Assembly: GCA_022486815.1 (NCBI GenBank)
Contig: JAKVJW010000010.1
Location: forward strand, 1-64,000
Reading direction: 5' to 3'
Source: Prevotella sp.
Lineage (GTDB): Bacteria > Bacteroidota > Bacteroidia > Bacteroidales > Bacteroidaceae
Length of the DNA: 64,000 bases
Position numbers and translations under genes: made by a program. Every line of letters starts with the position of its first letter. Positions within the stretch are counted from its first letter, which is position 1. The notes under the pieces were generated by a model. It saw only the letters and a list, made by a program, of their open reading frames with translations, ran no database searches and had not been told where the DNA came from. Of this stretch, positions 17,958 through 27,897 are shown piece by piece.

Positions 17958-19325
17958 ATGAAACTGAAATATATCATCACCCTAGTCATTGTCCTTTTGA
18001 TAGCAGTCTTCAGCTATCAATGTTACTGGCTCTTTCATCTTTATCACACACAAAAAGTTGAATTCCGTCAGCGGACAATGGATGCCATAGAATATAGTGA
18101 CTTTCAAGAGCTGATGAGCAGAGGAGATAATATCAGCAATAAGTTTAAAGCAACCGTAAGATTAAATATCGATAATGTTAACCATAAAAGAAAGGAGGGA
18201 AACGGAAAAAATTATTTTTATTATTACTTTGATCCCCAAGCTCTGAAAAATCCCGGTAAAACCCTGTATAGTCTTATCCGCAACCAACTTCATAAGGCCC
18301 TTGACCCTATGAGACAAAATAACATAAGATTGTTTTACACGCTACTTTCAAAAAGACTTCTACGATACGGGATTAGGGGACCTATAAAGATAGAATTCCA
18401 TTACGATAAAGATTCTATTATGGCCTCTTACAGTGGGAAACATTTCAAGCCAAGTTCATCTGATAATCATTTCGACTATACTTTCGGAAAAGACCAGAGA
18501 TCATTTTACAGAGTCATTACGCCTTCTGCCACGAAAGTAATCCTAAAGGAAATGTCTGGAATTCTAACGGGATCACTGCCCATCTTTTTGCTATTGGTAT
18601 TCGTATTCCTATACCTTATTCATACTGTGAGGAATCTCCGGACACTGGATGAAATGAAAAGTGATTTCACCAATAACATGACTCACGAACTCAAGACCCC
18701 TATAGCTGTAGCATACGCCGCCAACGATGCCCTACTCAATTTTGACATGACAAAGGATCAAATTAAGACCAAGAAATATCTCACAATCGGTCAACAGCAA
18801 CTCAGACGTCTGAGCGGACTTGTGGAACAAATCCTCTCAATGAGTATGGAACGTCGCAAAAACATGAAACTGAATATCGAAGAGGTAACCATTCAGCCCA
18901 TACTGGAATCACTGATTGCGGAACAAAACTTCAAAGCCGACAAAACAGTTGATATTTCCTTTAATATTCCCAAAGACCTGAGCATCAAAGTTGACCGCAA
19001 TCATTTTGCTCACATCCTGAGCAATTTACTGGATAATGCTATTAAATATTCAACCGGGAAGGCGGAAATAAAAGTTGCGGCCCATAAAGAAAAGAATTAC
19101 ACCGAGATTGCTATCACTGACAAAGGAATTGGCATTGCAGCAGATAACCAAAAATATATCTTCGACAAATTCTATCGCGTACCTCATGGTAACTTAAATG
19201 AAGTAAAAGGATATGGACTCGGACTTTACTATGTAAAAAGTATGATGGACAAATTTCACGGTAATATATCCGTAAAAAGTGAACTGGGAAAGGGTACGAC
19301 TTTTAAATTGAGATTCTATGACTAA
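17958..19325 (+). CDS. Sensor histidine kinase
   Basis: A 455-residue membrane kinase with transmembrane helices at about 5-22 and 205-223, enclosing a ~180-residue periplasmic sensor region without a recognisable domain. The HisKA segment NNMTHELKTP has phospho-acceptor His243. The HATPase motifs are an N box (NLLDNAIKYS), a G1 box (DKGIGIA), an F segment (FDKFYRVP) and a G2 box (GYGLGLYYVKS). It overlaps the response regulator gene by 8 bp, so the two form one unit. A near-consensus TATCTTTA lies 4 bp upstream of the ATG, which could mean an almost leaderless mRNA. The signal is unknown; the divergent TonB receptor is the obvious candidate target. Confidence 0.92.
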   Translation: MKLKYIITLVIVLLIAVFSYQCYWLFHLYHTQKVEFRQRTMDAIEYSDFQELMSRGDNISNKFKATVRLNIDNVNHKRKEGNGKNYFYYYFDPQALKNPGKTLYSLIRNQLHKALDPMRQNNIRLFYTLLSKRLLRYGIRGPIKIEFHYDKDSIMASYSGKHFKPSSSDNHFDYTFGKDQRSFYRVITPSATKVILKEMSGILTGSLPIFLLLVFVFLYLIHTVRNLRTLDEMKSDFTNNMTHELKTPIAVAYAANDALLNFDMTKDQIKTKKYLTIGQQQLRRLSGLVEQILSMSMERRKNMKLNIEEVTIQPILESLIAEQNFKADKTVDISFNIPKDLSIKVDRNHFAHILSNLLDNAIKYSTGKAEIKVAAHKEKNYTEIAITDKGIGIAADNQKYIFDKFYRVPHGNLNEVKGYGLGLYYVKSMMDKFHGNISVKSELGKGTTFKLRFYD

Positions 19326-20022
19326 GATACGAGTACTCTTAGTGGAAGACGAGGAAACACTCGCCATGATTATCAAGGACACTTTAGATGCCCAAGGGTT
19401 CGATATTATCACAGCAGCAAACGGTGAAGAAGGGCTTGAAAAGTTTTTAAAAATCAAGCCCGACGTATTAGTGGCTGACGTCATGATGCCTAAGATGGAC
19501 GGCTTCGAAATGGTTCGCCGGATAAGACAGACGAATCAGTTAACACCAGTACTTTTCCTGACAGCCCGGTCTGCCATTAATGATGTTGTAAAAGGTTTTG
19601 AGCTTGGTGCCAATGATTACCTGAAAAAACCTTTCGGTATGCAAGAATTAATCGTCCGTATCAAGGCTTTAGCAAAACGTGTCACATTCAACCAATCTTC
19701 ATTCCAGTCAGAATCGCACAATCTGATAGAGATAGGAAAATATCGTCTGAATCCAACCACACAACAATTGTTCTTTGCCGGTCTCTCTAAAGAACTTTCT
19801 AACCGTGAATCTGAAATACTCAGAATACTTGCAGAAAACCGGAATAATATCGTAGAAACCAAAGACATTCTATTAAAACTTTGGGGAAATGACAGTTTTT
19901 TCAATTCCCGTAGTTTACAGGTATTTATCACCAAGTTACGTCATCAATTGTCAAGAGATGAAAATATCAAGATCATTAATATAAGAGGTATAGGTTATAA
20001 ACTGATTACCGAAAGACTTTAA
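19318..20022 (+). CDS. OmpR/PhoB-family response regulator
   Basis: A 234-residue two-domain regulator. The receiver (1-120) has the acidic pocket E10/D11/E12, phospho-acceptor Asp54 in VLVADVMMPKMDG, Thr82 and Lys104 in YLKKPF. The C-terminal winged helix (about 137-234: LSNRESEILRILAEN, DILLKLWG, SLQVFITKLRHQL, INIRGIGYKLI) binds DNA. It is translationally coupled to the kinase by an 8-bp overlap. The likely operator is the 22-bp-period direct repeat upstream of the kinase gene. Confidence 0.94.
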   Translation: MTKIRVLLVEDEETLAMIIKDTLDAQGFDIITAANGEEGLEKFLKIKPDVLVADVMMPKMDGFEMVRRIRQTNQLTPVLFLTARSAINDVVKGFELGANDYLKKPFGMQELIVRIKALAKRVTFNQSSFQSESHNLIEIGKYRLNPTTQQLFFAGLSKELSNRESEILRILAENRNNIVETKDILLKLWGNDSFFNSRSLQVFITKLRHQLSRDENIKIINIRGIGYKLITERL

Positions 20023-20111
20023 TAATATGATTATTCAGAGAATTATCATACACACTGTCAAAGGTATCAATCCTCTCATTAATCTAATAGCTTTAATATA
20101 ATATCCGGGAG

Positions 20112-20150
20112 AAAAAAGAAAAAGGAATTACGAAAATTCCGTAACTCCTT
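20112..20150 (-). terminator. Terminator downstream of tRNA-Met
   Basis: On the minus strand, AAGGA-TTACG pairs with CGTAA-TCCTT (one internal mismatch, 7-nt loop), followed by a T-rich run. It lies 13 bp past the tRNA 3' end. Confidence 0.6.
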
Positions 20151-20162
20151 AACTTTAAAATG

Positions 20163-20236
20163 TAGCGGGGGTGGGTCACGATCCCACGACCTCCGGATTA
20201 TGAATCCGACGCTCTAACCAGCTGAGCTATCCCGCC
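20163..20236 (-). tRNA. tRNA-Met (CAT), elongator type
   Basis: The minus strand folds as a tRNA: acceptor GGCGGGA, D-stem GCTC/GAGC, anticodon arm CGGAT-TCATAAT-CCG with anticodon CAT, T-arm GTGGG/CCCAC, and 3' acceptor CCCCGCT. The acceptor has a G-U closing pair and one A-C mismatch at 7-66. The anticodon stem lacks the three G-C pairs of initiator tRNA, so elongator Met is favoured; tRNA-Ile2 with the same anticodon is less likely. CCA is not encoded, and the 3' end reads ACA. Confidence 0.93.
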
Positions 20237-20298
20237 ATCAACTTCAAGCATATACAAAATCAACTGACTTATCAATCGACTTAAAGCTTTTGCGGGTG

Positions 20299-20329
20299 CA
20301 AAGGTAACACATTTTTTCAAATTCACAAA
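20299..20329 (-). promoter_or_regulatory. Promoter of tRNA-Met
   Basis: TTTG, a 19-bp spacer and TACCTTTG on the minus strand: a full match to the Bacteroidota consensus, about 60 bp upstream of the tRNA 5' end. Confidence 0.75.
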
Positions 20330-20557
20330 GAAATCATCAACTTTTTAGTTTCGTGACAAGAAAAACAAGACTAAAGTTTATTGGAAAAGAATTGAAAAGT
20401 CTAAACACATCAAAAGTGATTTCAGAAATTAAAAAATTATCAGGATAAATTAATCGAAAAAACCGATGAAATAAAAACCTTTGACACCTGTAACTATTAA
20501 GAAGTTTTCTAAAAAGAAAAAAAATAGTAAAAGAACAAGTTTCTGATAATTTTGTAT

Positions 20558-20565
20558 TACTTTTG
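20558..20565 (+). promoter_or_regulatory. -7 element of lptFG promoter
   Basis: TACTTTTG followed by C, 112 bp upstream of the chosen lptFG start. The -33 element is poor. Its position argues against an upstream TTG-initiated reading at 20552. Confidence 0.45.
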
Positions 20566-20677
20566 CAAACTGATATTATCCTCCGTCCTCGATAAAAAGC
20601 ACAAATCATTTAAAGATTGGAATAAGCCAACTGGCTTAAGTTTGAGGACGAAACAGATGATTCTACGAAACTCAATT

Positions 20678-22606
20678 ATGCCTCGAATCAAGAAACTTGA
20701 TATATTCATTATCCGCCAGTTCGGACTCCTTTTCTTAGGGACATTCTTCATCTGTCAGTTTGTACTGATGATGCAGTTCCTGTGGAGATACATTGACGAT
20801 CTCATTGGAAAAGGTCTGACGATAGATATCCTGGCGCAGTTTTTCTGGTATATGGGACTGATACTGGTCCCTCAGGCCTTGCCCTTAGCAATACTTCTAT
20901 CTTCACTGATTACCTTTGGGAACCTAGGTGAGTCCTCAGAGCTGACTGCTATTCGAGCCTCTGGCATTTCTTTGCTTCAGGCATTCAGAGGTTTGATCGT
21001 CATCACCTCACTCATTATGTGTGGCTCTTTCTACTTTCAAAATTATATTGGTCCGAAAGCCAACATGAAGATTATGCAACTTCTGATCTCCATGAAACAG
21101 AAAAGTCCGGAATTAGAAATACCAGAAGGAGTGTTTTATGATGGCATTCCCCAATGTAACATTTATGTCCAGAAAAAGAATGTAAAAACCGGAAAACTCT
21201 ACGGAGTAATGATTTACCGGATGACAGACAGTTATGAAGATGCTGCTATTATCCTGGCTGACTCCGGTATGATCCAGTCTACTGCGGAGAAGAAGCATCT
21301 GGTTCTAAGTCTGTGGAGCGGAGAATGGTTTGAAAACATGCAAGCGTCAGAATTACAGAACAGTGCTGCCGTACCTTATCGCCGCGAGAGTTTTATTTCA
21401 AAAAGAATCATTATTGATTTCAACAGCAGTTTCAACATGGCAGATGCATCTTCCCTTTCCAATAATGCCCAGGGGAAAAGTCTTGCACAAATCCATAATG
21501 ACATTGACTCCCTCAATCATGTATATGACAGTGTCGGCACTGCTTACTATCGCGATGCCCAAATGATGTATTATAGCATTCCACATCTCAGCAAGCGAGA
21601 TTCCATAAAGGCAGTTCAAAGAGCTTTACCGGAAAATATCAATATCGACAGTCTGTATAGCAAGCTAACATCTTCCCAGAAACAAGCTGTCATCAATAAT
21701 GCTATGAATAAAGTCCAGGGAGATATGAGTGACCTGGAATTCAAAAGTATGATCACTTCCGATGGTGACAAGATTATCCGTCTACACAAGATAGAGTCCA
21801 TCAACAAGTTCACGCTGGCCTTAACCTGTCTTATCTTCTTCTTTATCGGAGCACCACTGGGGGCTATTATCAGGAAAGGAGGACTTGGAGTACCTGTTAT
21901 CGTTTCCGTTTTGGTCTTTATATTCTATTATATATTAGACAACACCGGTTATCGTATGGCACGACAAGGGATATGGTCAGTGTGGTTTGGAAAAGCCATC
22001 GCGCCGGCTATATTGATTCCTATTGCCATATTTGTTACCTACAAAGCCAATAACGACTCAGTAGTCTTCAATATTGACATGTACAAAGATCTCTTCAGAA
22101 AATTATTAGGGCTGCGTGTCAAGCGCGAGGTATCGGGCAAGGAAGTCATCATAAAAGATCCTGATTACCAACAAGATTTAGAAAAATTAAAGTTGATCAG
22201 CAAGATCATTACGACATATAACCAGAAGCAGAATCTACGACGTGCTCCAGATCCAATAAAAGTATTTTTCAAGTATCACGCTGACCATACGATAGAAAAA
22301 GTAAATGACCAACTTGAACTTACGATTGAAGATTTGTCAAATACAAGAGATAATGTCATACTAACAGAATTGAATCATTATCCTGTACTTTCTGTAAAGG
22401 CACATACTCGCCCATTCGAGCATTTCTGGATGAACACTATGGCTGGAATATTCGTCCCTATAGGAATCTTCTTGTATTTCCGTATGTGGAAATTTCGTTT
22501 ACGCTTAATGCATAATCTGAAGATTATACAGTCAGTCAACAGTAATATAGAGAAACAAATTGCCAAGAAAGAGGTTTTAGAAGAAATCCCTGATAGAGGG
22601 CTATAA
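20678..22606 (+). CDS. LptF/LptG-family lipopolysaccharide export permease
   Basis: A 642-residue inner-membrane permease of the YjgP/YjgQ (LptF/LptG) family, which extracts LPS for the Lpt bridge together with LptB. Three N-terminal helices ([39 protein letters not shown]) and [13 protein letters not shown] are typical. A periplasmic jellyroll follows (about 130-340), then three helices ([51 protein letters not shown]). A ~130-residue charged region and one more hydrophobic helix near the C-terminus are extra relative to E. coli proteins (~360 residues) and are normal for Bacteroidota. The start [16 protein letters not shown] fits the family. Confidence 0.9.
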   Translation: MPRIKKLDIFIIRQFGLLFLGTFFICQFVLMMQFLWRYIDDLIGKGLTIDILAQFFWYMGLILVPQALPLAILLSSLITFGNLGESSELTAIRASGISLLQAFRGLIVITSLIMCGSFYFQNYIGPKANMKIMQLLISMKQKSPELEIPEGVFYDGIPQCNIYVQKKNVKTGKLYGVMIYRMTDSYEDAAIILADSGMIQSTAEKKHLVLSLWSGEWFENMQASELQNSAAVPYRRESFISKRIIIDFNSSFNMADASSLSNNAQGKSLAQIHNDIDSLNHVYDSVGTAYYRDAQMMYYSIPHLSKRDSIKAVQRALPENINIDSLYSKLTSSQKQAVINNAMNKVQGDMSDLEFKSMITSDGDKIIRLHKIESINKFTLALTCLIFFFIGAPLGAIIRKGGLGVPVIVSVLVFIFYYILDNTGYRMARQGIWSVWFGKAIAPAILIPIAIFVTYKANNDSVVFNIDMYKDLFRKLLGLRVKREVSGKEVIIKDPDYQQDLEKLKLISKIITTYNQKQNLRRAPDPIKVFFKYHADHTIEKVNDQLELTIEDLSNTRDNVILTELNHYPVLSVKAHTRPFEHFWMNTMAGIFVPIGIFLYFRMWKFRLRLMHNLKIIQSVNSNIEKQIAKKEVLEEIPDRGL

Positions 22607-22634
22607 TTATAAAATAAGAACAAAAAATTATCAA

Positions 22635-22701
22635 GAGAAAACAAGAGAACAGGCTGACCACATTACAAATATGCTATTTGGCCTCTGTTATCTCTTTTCT
22701 C
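22635..22701 (+). promoter_or_regulatory. Imperfect stem-loop in the ribB leader
   Basis: GAGAAAA, GAGA, ACAG and GC on the left can pair with GC, CTGT, TCTC and TTTTCTC on the right, separated by small bulges and a ~26-nt loop. It sits just before the ribB start. It does not show FMN-riboswitch conserved boxes. A role in translation control is a guess. Confidence 0.3.
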
Positions 22702-22718
22702 GATTATTATTTTCAGAT

Positions 22719-23342
22719 ATGGATGACTTTAAACTAAATAGCATCGAAGATGCTGTAAAGGACTTCAAAGAAGGTAAATTCGTGATTGTTGTTGATGATG
22801 CAAAACGGGAAAATGAAGGTGATCTGATCACACCCGCCGGGACCATTACAGCCGAAAAAGTAAATTTCATGCTCAAGAATGCAAGAGGTGTTCTCTGTGC
22901 ACCCATCACATTATCCAGAGCAGAAGAATTGAAACTACCAAAGCAAGTTCAGAAAAACACTTCTGCTTTAGGCACTCCTTTTACAATCACCGTAGATAAA
23001 CTCGAAGGATGTACTACAGGTGTTTCGGCACATGACAGAGCAGAAACCATAAAAGCTCTCGCAGATCCAAAATCAACTCCAGAAACTTTTGGCCGCCCGG
23101 GGCACGTCAACCCTCTTTATGCCCAGAACAATGGCGTTCTTGACCGTGACGGACATACGGAAGCAGCTATAGATCTTTGTAAGCTTGCGGGCTTGCAGCC
23201 AGCAGCAGCTCTGATGGAAGTTATGAATGCCGATGGCACAATGGCACGCCTGCCTCAACTTGAGGACAAAGCAAAAGAATGGGACTTGAAAATCATATCC
23301 ATTGCTGACCTGGCTGCTTACAGGGAGAAAAAAAGAATCTGA
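22719..23342 (+). CDS. ribB: 3,4-dihydroxy-2-butanone 4-phosphate synthase, stand-alone
   Basis: A 207-residue enzyme converting ribulose 5-phosphate to the four-carbon riboflavin precursor. Active-site motifs are intact: [45 protein letters not shown] and [12 protein letters not shown]. The start [11 protein letters not shown] mirrors the [11 protein letters not shown] of the downstream ribBA. An ATG 16 codons upstream would add a non-family leader lying within the loop of a leader hairpin. The gene is a near-duplicate of the first half of ribBA, 138 bp downstream, so DHBP synthase is encoded twice in tandem. Confidence 0.92.
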   Translation: MDDFKLNSIEDAVKDFKEGKFVIVVDDAKRENEGDLITPAGTITAEKVNFMLKNARGVLCAPITLSRAEELKLPKQVQKNTSALGTPFTITVDKLEGCTTGVSAHDRAETIKALADPKSTPETFGRPGHVNPLYAQNNGVLDRDGHTEAAIDLCKLAGLQPAAALMEVMNADGTMARLPQLEDKAKEWDLKIISIADLAAYREKKRI

Positions 23343-23360
23343 TCAAATTCACCAGATTCT
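23334..23360 (+). repeat. Inverted repeat over the ribB stop codon
   Basis: AGAATCTG and CAGATTCT (8-bp arms, 11-nt loop) overlap the ribB stop. There is no T-run, so it is probably not an efficient terminator; ribB and ribBA may be cotranscribed. Confidence 0.4.
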
Positions 23361-23480
23361 CATTTACTGGAAAAATTAAAAAAACTTGCTTACAGAAGAG
23401 CATCACAATATTCAAAAGACTTTTATTTTAATAAATACAAATAAAAGAAATTCATCCCATTTTAATCATTACTTTTCAAT

Positions 23481-24689
23481 ATGGAAGAATTTAAATTAAG
23501 TAGTATACCAGATGCCATAAAGGACTTCAAAGAAGGCAAATTCGTAATTGTAGTCGATGATAAGGACCGGGAAAACGAGGGTGACCTCATCATAGCCGGC
23601 GAAGCGATTACCCCTGAAAAGATAAACTTCATGCTTAAGAATGCACGAGGTGTCCTCTGTGCTCCTATCACCATATCCCGTGCTGACGAGTTGAACCTAC
23701 CTCATCAAGTTGAGGAAAACACTTCCGTACTGGGTACACCTTTTACCATTACAGTGGATAAACTCAAAGGGTGCACTACCGGTGTATCTGCACATGACAG
23801 GGCAGCCACCATTAAAGCCTTGTCTGATCCGACCAGTACGCCGGATACTTTTGGCCGCCCAGGCCACATCAATCCTCTCTATGCACAGGACAATGGCGTT
23901 CTTCGCCGTAGTGGGCATACTGAAGCAGCTATAGACTTGTGCAAACTCTCAGGTCTTTCCCCTGCTGCCGCACTAATGGAAATCATGAATGATGACGGCA
24001 CGATGGCACGCCTGCCCCAACTTGAGGAGAAAGCAAAAGAATGGAAATTGAAAATCATTTCTATTGCAGATTTAATCGCTTATCGTCTGAAAAGAGAGTC
24101 AAGCATTGAAGTCGGTGAAGAAGTTGATCTGCCTACAAAATACGGGCATTTCCATCTGATTCCTTTCCGACAGACTAGTACTGGATTGGAACACATGGCA
24201 CTTATCAAAGGGTCTTGGGAAGAAAATGAGCCAGTATTGGTACGTGTTCATTCCTCTTGCGCTACAGGAGATATTCTCGGGAGCATGCGTTGCGACTGCG
24301 GAGAACAACTTCATAAATCTATGCAGATGATTGAAAAAGAAGGGAAAGGCGTAATCATCTATATGCAACAGGAAGGTCGTGGTATAGGGCTGATGAACAA
24401 AATAGCAGCTTACAAACTACAGGAGAAAGGACTGGATACCGTTGATGCCAATATCCATCTGGGATTTAAACCTGATGTACGTGATTATGGCTGTGGCGCT
24501 CAGATGCTCATGCATTTGGGAGTGCATAAAATGCGACTGTTAACCAACAACCCGACTAAACGTGTAGGACTAGAAGCTTACGGACTCAAAATCGTAGAAA
24601 ATGTACCTATTGAGGTTACACCCAATCCGTATGATGAGAGATATTTAAAGACCAAACGTGACCGTATGGGACATACTCTCCATATTTAA
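23481..24689 (+). CDS. ribBA: Bifunctional DHBP synthase / GTP cyclohydrolase II
   Basis: A 402-residue fusion. Residues 1-200 are DHBP synthase ([55 protein letters not shown]). Residues 205-402 are GTP cyclohydrolase II with the zinc site [18 protein letters not shown], the catalytic loop [10 protein letters not shown] and [11 protein letters not shown]. Together they catalyse both entry steps of riboflavin synthesis. The N-terminal half duplicates the separate ribB just upstream. A strong hairpin follows 53 bp after the stop. Confidence 0.96.
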   Translation: MEEFKLSSIPDAIKDFKEGKFVIVVDDKDRENEGDLIIAGEAITPEKINFMLKNARGVLCAPITISRADELNLPHQVEENTSVLGTPFTITVDKLKGCTTGVSAHDRAATIKALSDPTSTPDTFGRPGHINPLYAQDNGVLRRSGHTEAAIDLCKLSGLSPAAALMEIMNDDGTMARLPQLEEKAKEWKLKIISIADLIAYRLKRESSIEVGEEVDLPTKYGHFHLIPFRQTSTGLEHMALIKGSWEENEPVLVRVHSSCATGDILGSMRCDCGEQLHKSMQMIEKEGKGVIIYMQQEGRGIGLMNKIAAYKLQEKGLDTVDANIHLGFKPDVRDYGCGAQMLMHLGVHKMRLLTNNPTKRVGLEAYGLKIVENVPIEVTPNPYDERYLKTKRDRMGHTLHI

Positions 24690-24742
24690 TTGGTCAAATC
24701 AGTATTTTCTACACCCCTTATACCTTTTGAATTTCTTATTCA

Positions 24743-24790
24743 GGTAGTATCGGTTATCTAACAATCTGTTAGCTAATAACCGATACTGCC
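24743..24790 (+). terminator. Long hairpin after ribBA
   Basis: GGTAGTATCGGTTAT pairs with ATAACCGATACTGCC (15 bp with one G-T), with an inner CTAAC/GTTAG stem. Only a weak T-rich stretch follows. It is likely the end of the rib unit, or a 3' stabilising structure. Confidence 0.6.
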
Positions 24791-24921
24791 TATTTTCAGC
24801 CAACCTGCATACGAATTATACGAAAAACTCTTAAAGTATTCTGTTCAAACAATTTTATTGCAAAATCAATGTTACAATTTTAGTAAAATTACATACTTGA
24901 ATGAAATAATGCTATGTTTTT

Positions 24922-24952
24922 TTCGTTATAATGAATAAAATGCTTACTTTTG
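24922..24952 (+). promoter_or_regulatory. Promoter of the aminotransferase gene
   Basis: TTCG (one mismatch to TTTG), a 19-bp spacer and TACTTTTG followed by C, 38 bp upstream of the start codon. Confidence 0.6.
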
Positions 24953-24989
24953 CGAGGAAGTTTTAATCAATAGGATTCAGTATATCATT

Positions 24990-26183
24990 ATGGCACAATT
25001 ATCAAATCGTCTTAACAGACTTGCTCCATCAGCCACTCTAGCTATGTCGCAGAAAAGTAATGAAATGAAAGCCCAAGGTATCGATGTGATAAACATGAGC
25101 GTCGGAGAGCCGGACTTTAATACACCGGAACATATTCAGAAAGCTGGCAAGAAAGCCATTGATGAAAACTATTCTAAATATTCTCCCGTTCCAGGTTATC
25201 CGAAACTAAGGGAAGCTATTGTCAACAAACTGAAAAGAGAAAATCACCTTGATTATCAAATGAGTGAGGTGATGGTATCCACAGGAGCAAAACAAGCAGT
25301 ATGCAATACTATTTTGGCTCTGATCAATGACGGGGACGAAGTCATCATACCTGCCCCTTATTGGGTCAGTTACCCGCAGATGGTTAAACTTGCTGGAGGC
25401 ATCCCCATCATTGTAAAAACTGGTTTTGATCAAGATTTCAAGATGAAACCCGAACAACTTGAAGCGGCTATAACTCCAAGAACAAAAATGCTTATACTCT
25501 GTTCTCCAAGTAACCCATCCGGCAGTGTTTATTCAAAGGGTGAATTGGAAAGCCTTGCAAACGTAATCAAAAAGTACAAAGACCTCTTTGTGCTTTCAGA
25601 CGAAATCTATGAGCATATCAATTATATCGGTCAGAGCAATAGCATCGCACAGTTCTCCGGAATGAAAGAGCATACGATTATTTGCAACGGTGTCTCAAAG
25701 GCCTATGCCATGACAGGCTGGCGGTTAGGTTGGATGGCCGCACCGGAATGGATTGTCAAAGGTTGCAATAAGTTGCAAGGCCAATATACCAGTGGTGCCA
25801 GTTCTATAAGTCAGCAGGCAGCCATTGAAGCATATAACGGCAACCAGGAAAATGTAGAAGAATATAGAAAAGCTTTTGAGCACCGGCGTGATCTGATCAT
25901 CCAACTCCTTAAAGAAACCCCTGGTTTGGAAGTTAATCTTCCTGAAGGCGCTTTCTACGTATTCCCAAAATGCTGCAGCTATTTCGGGAAGAGTAGCGGT
26001 GAAAGGACTATCAACAATTCTACTGATTTTGCGCTGTACCTTCTGGAAGTTGCCCATGTCGCGACTGTTGGGGGAGATGCTTTCGGAGACCCCGAAAGTT
26101 TTCGTATCAGTTATGCAACAAGTGAAGACAATATCAAAGAGGCTATGAAAAGAATCAAAGAAGCCTTGGCAGAATTACAATAA
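24990..26183 (+). CDS. Class I pyridoxal-phosphate aminotransferase (aspartate aminotransferase-like)
   Basis: A 397-residue PLP enzyme of the AAT Ib subgroup. Key motifs are INMSVGEPDFNTPEHI, the cofactor-ring contact APYWVSYPQM, SPSNPSGSVYSKGEL, LSDEIYEHINY, the Schiff-base Lys in NGVSKAYAMTGWRLGW, and the substrate Arg in SFRISYATS. Aspartate/2-oxoglutarate transamination is the commonest activity of this subgroup. An aromatic or prephenate specificity cannot be excluded from sequence. It is monocistronic with its own promoter. Confidence 0.9.
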   Translation: MAQLSNRLNRLAPSATLAMSQKSNEMKAQGIDVINMSVGEPDFNTPEHIQKAGKKAIDENYSKYSPVPGYPKLREAIVNKLKRENHLDYQMSEVMVSTGAKQAVCNTILALINDGDEVIIPAPYWVSYPQMVKLAGGIPIIVKTGFDQDFKMKPEQLEAAITPRTKMLILCSPSNPSGSVYSKGELESLANVIKKYKDLFVLSDEIYEHINYIGQSNSIAQFSGMKEHTIICNGVSKAYAMTGWRLGWMAAPEWIVKGCNKLQGQYTSGASSISQQAAIEAYNGNQENVEEYRKAFEHRRDLIIQLLKETPGLEVNLPEGAFYVFPKCCSYFGKSSGERTINNSTDFALYLLEVAHVATVGGDAFGDPESFRISYATSEDNIKEAMKRIKEALAELQ

Positions 26184-26281
26184 AACAAGTTAAGAAATCA
26201 ATAGCAAGAACTAAAAAAGAATATTTCAGCAATTGCCTCGTTAAAACTTCTTAATTCGCATCGTAATCGTGTATTAATTCG

Positions 26282-26289
26282 TATCTTTG
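26282..26289 (+). promoter_or_regulatory. -7 element of the exbB operon promoter
   Basis: TATCTTTG followed by C, without a good TTTG at -33. The predicted leader is about 110 nt and AT-rich. Confidence 0.5.
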
Positions 26290-26406
26290 CGAGCACGAAA
26301 CGAGTGGAATTCAAAGTTTATTGCTTTGAGTAAAACGAGCTTAACGTTAAATCGCTATTTAAACAATTAAAATTATTAATAACTAAAAAATTAAAATTCA
26401 AAAATT

Positions 26407-27252
26407 ATGGCAACTACAAAACAAACCGCCAGCCCCAAGAAAAAATCAGAGGGCTTCACAGGTATTCGTGCAGCATTTTGGGTCATCGTCGTATGCTTCA
26501 TTATTGCTTGCTGTTTCTATCATTTCTTCCTGGGTTCACCTTCACATTTCGTCAATGGCGATCCTGACGGAGCAGTTTTGGATGGTAACATCTGGGGAAC
26601 TATCCACAAAGGTGGTGTATTGGTTCCTATCATCTTCACATTGTTGTTAACGGTTATTGCACTATCTATTGAGCGTTGGCTGGCTTTGCGTACCGCTTTT
26701 GGAAAAGGATCATTGCCAAAATTCGTTTCAAACATCGAAACAGCAATAAAAGCCAACGACTTTGCTAAAGCTCAACAACTTTGTGACAAACAAAAAGGTT
26801 CAGTAGCAAATGTTGTAGCCGCTTCACTGGTAGCTTATCAGGACATGGACAACGGTGCAAATAAATCTTTGAAGAAAGAGCAGAAAGTAGCCAGAATCCA
26901 ACAGGCACATGAAGAAGCAACTCAACTTGAGATGCCTACACTGACAGAAAACCTTCCTATCATTGCAACTATCGTAACACTAGGTACATTGACTGGACTT
27001 CTGGGAACTGTAACCGGTATGATTCGAGCATTTGCCGCTTTGGCAGCAGGTGGTGGTGGTGACTCACTGCAACTTTCAACTTCTATTTCAGAGGCTTTGG
27101 TAAATACCGCATCTGGTATTGCTACTTCTTGGTGTGCTGTAGTATCTTATAACTATTATACCAACAAGATTGATAAATTAACATTCGCACTTGACGAAGT
27201 AGGTTATACAATTGCCCAGACATACGAAGCTAACCATACAGAAGAAGCTTAA
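26407..27252 (+). CDS. exbB: ExbB/TolQ/MotA-family proton channel subunit
   Basis: A 281-residue inner-membrane protein with three main transmembrane helices: about 20-42, 75-93 and the long C-terminal pair around IIATIVTLGTLTGLLGTVTG and LVNTASGIATSWCAVVSYN. The Pro/Thr-rich pore segment GLLGTVTGMI is typical of ExbB. It uses the proton gradient to energise TonB together with the two ExbD proteins encoded next. A ~30-residue insertion between helices 1 and 2 is usual in Bacteroidota. First gene of exbB-exbD-exbD-tonB. Confidence 0.93.
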   Translation: MATTKQTASPKKKSEGFTGIRAAFWVIVVCFIIACCFYHFFLGSPSHFVNGDPDGAVLDGNIWGTIHKGGVLVPIIFTLLLTVIALSIERWLALRTAFGKGSLPKFVSNIETAIKANDFAKAQQLCDKQKGSVANVVAASLVAYQDMDNGANKSLKKEQKVARIQQAHEEATQLEMPTLTENLPIIATIVTLGTLTGLLGTVTGMIRAFAALAAGGGGDSLQLSTSISEALVNTASGIATSWCAVVSYNYYTNKIDKLTFALDEVGYTIAQTYEANHTEEA

Positions 27253-27282
27253 TTTTTGCTAACCCTTTAATATTCAGTAACT

Positions 27283-27894
27283 ATGGGTAAAGTAAAAGTT
27301 AAGAAGGCGGATGTCTGGATCGATATGACCCCTATGTCTGATGTGATGGTCCTTCTGCTTACCTTCTTTATGATGACTTCCACATTCGTCAAGAATGAGC
27401 CAGTGAAGGTAAATACACCAGGATCCGTATCAGAGATAAAGGTCCCCCAGAAGGACGTGATGAACATTCTTGTCGGCAAAGACGGCAAGATATTCATGAA
27501 TATGGACAAAACCACTGATTTGGAAGGCACGCTAAGTGCGGTGACTGCCAATAATGGTATCTCTCTCACAAAGGAACAGGTTAAAAAGTTCGATAATGAT
27601 GCTATGTTCGGTGCTCCACTGGACAAACTAAGTGATTATTTGAACCTCTCCTCATCCGGCATGAGTCAAGAAATAGGAAAACTAGGTATCCCTACAGATA
27701 GTATCAAAGGCGGCCCGAGCGAATTCCAGCAATGGATTACTGAAGCCAAGAATGTCAATCCAGATTTACAACTGGCCATCAAGGCAGATCAGAGCACTCC
27801 TTATTCAATCATCAAGAAGGTCATGGATGAACTTCGGGACATGAATGAGAACCGCTACTATTTGATTACATCGTACAAGAAGTTGGAGGACTAA
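27283..27894 (+). CDS. exbD: ExbD-family proton channel subunit (first copy)
   Basis: A 203-residue single-span protein. The N-terminus is basic and the transmembrane helix at about 18-36 carries the protonatable Asp20 in DMTPMSDVMVLLLTFFMM. A periplasmic domain follows that is longer than in E. coli ExbD (141), as usual in this phylum. It lies 30 bp after exbB and 3 bp before the second exbD. Confidence 0.92.
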   Translation: MGKVKVKKADVWIDMTPMSDVMVLLLTFFMMTSTFVKNEPVKVNTPGSVSEIKVPQKDVMNILVGKDGKIFMNMDKTTDLEGTLSAVTANNGISLTKEQVKKFDNDAMFGAPLDKLSDYLNLSSSGMSQEIGKLGIPTDSIKGGPSEFQQWITEAKNVNPDLQLAIKADQSTPYSIIKKVMDELRDMNENRYYLITSYKKLED

Positions 27895-27897
27895 AGA

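Larger units (their letters stand above)
20237..20677. other. Intergenic region between tRNA-Met and lptFG
   Basis: This gap holds the leftward tRNA promoter and the rightward lptFG -7 box. A frame open from 20552 exists, but it overlaps the lptFG promoter, so I treat it as untranslated. Nothing else was recognised. Confidence 0.6.

Noticed and set aside
22607..22718. FMN riboswitch upstream of ribB
   Set aside because: The conserved FMN-box sequences are not present; only a simple imperfect stem-loop is visible.
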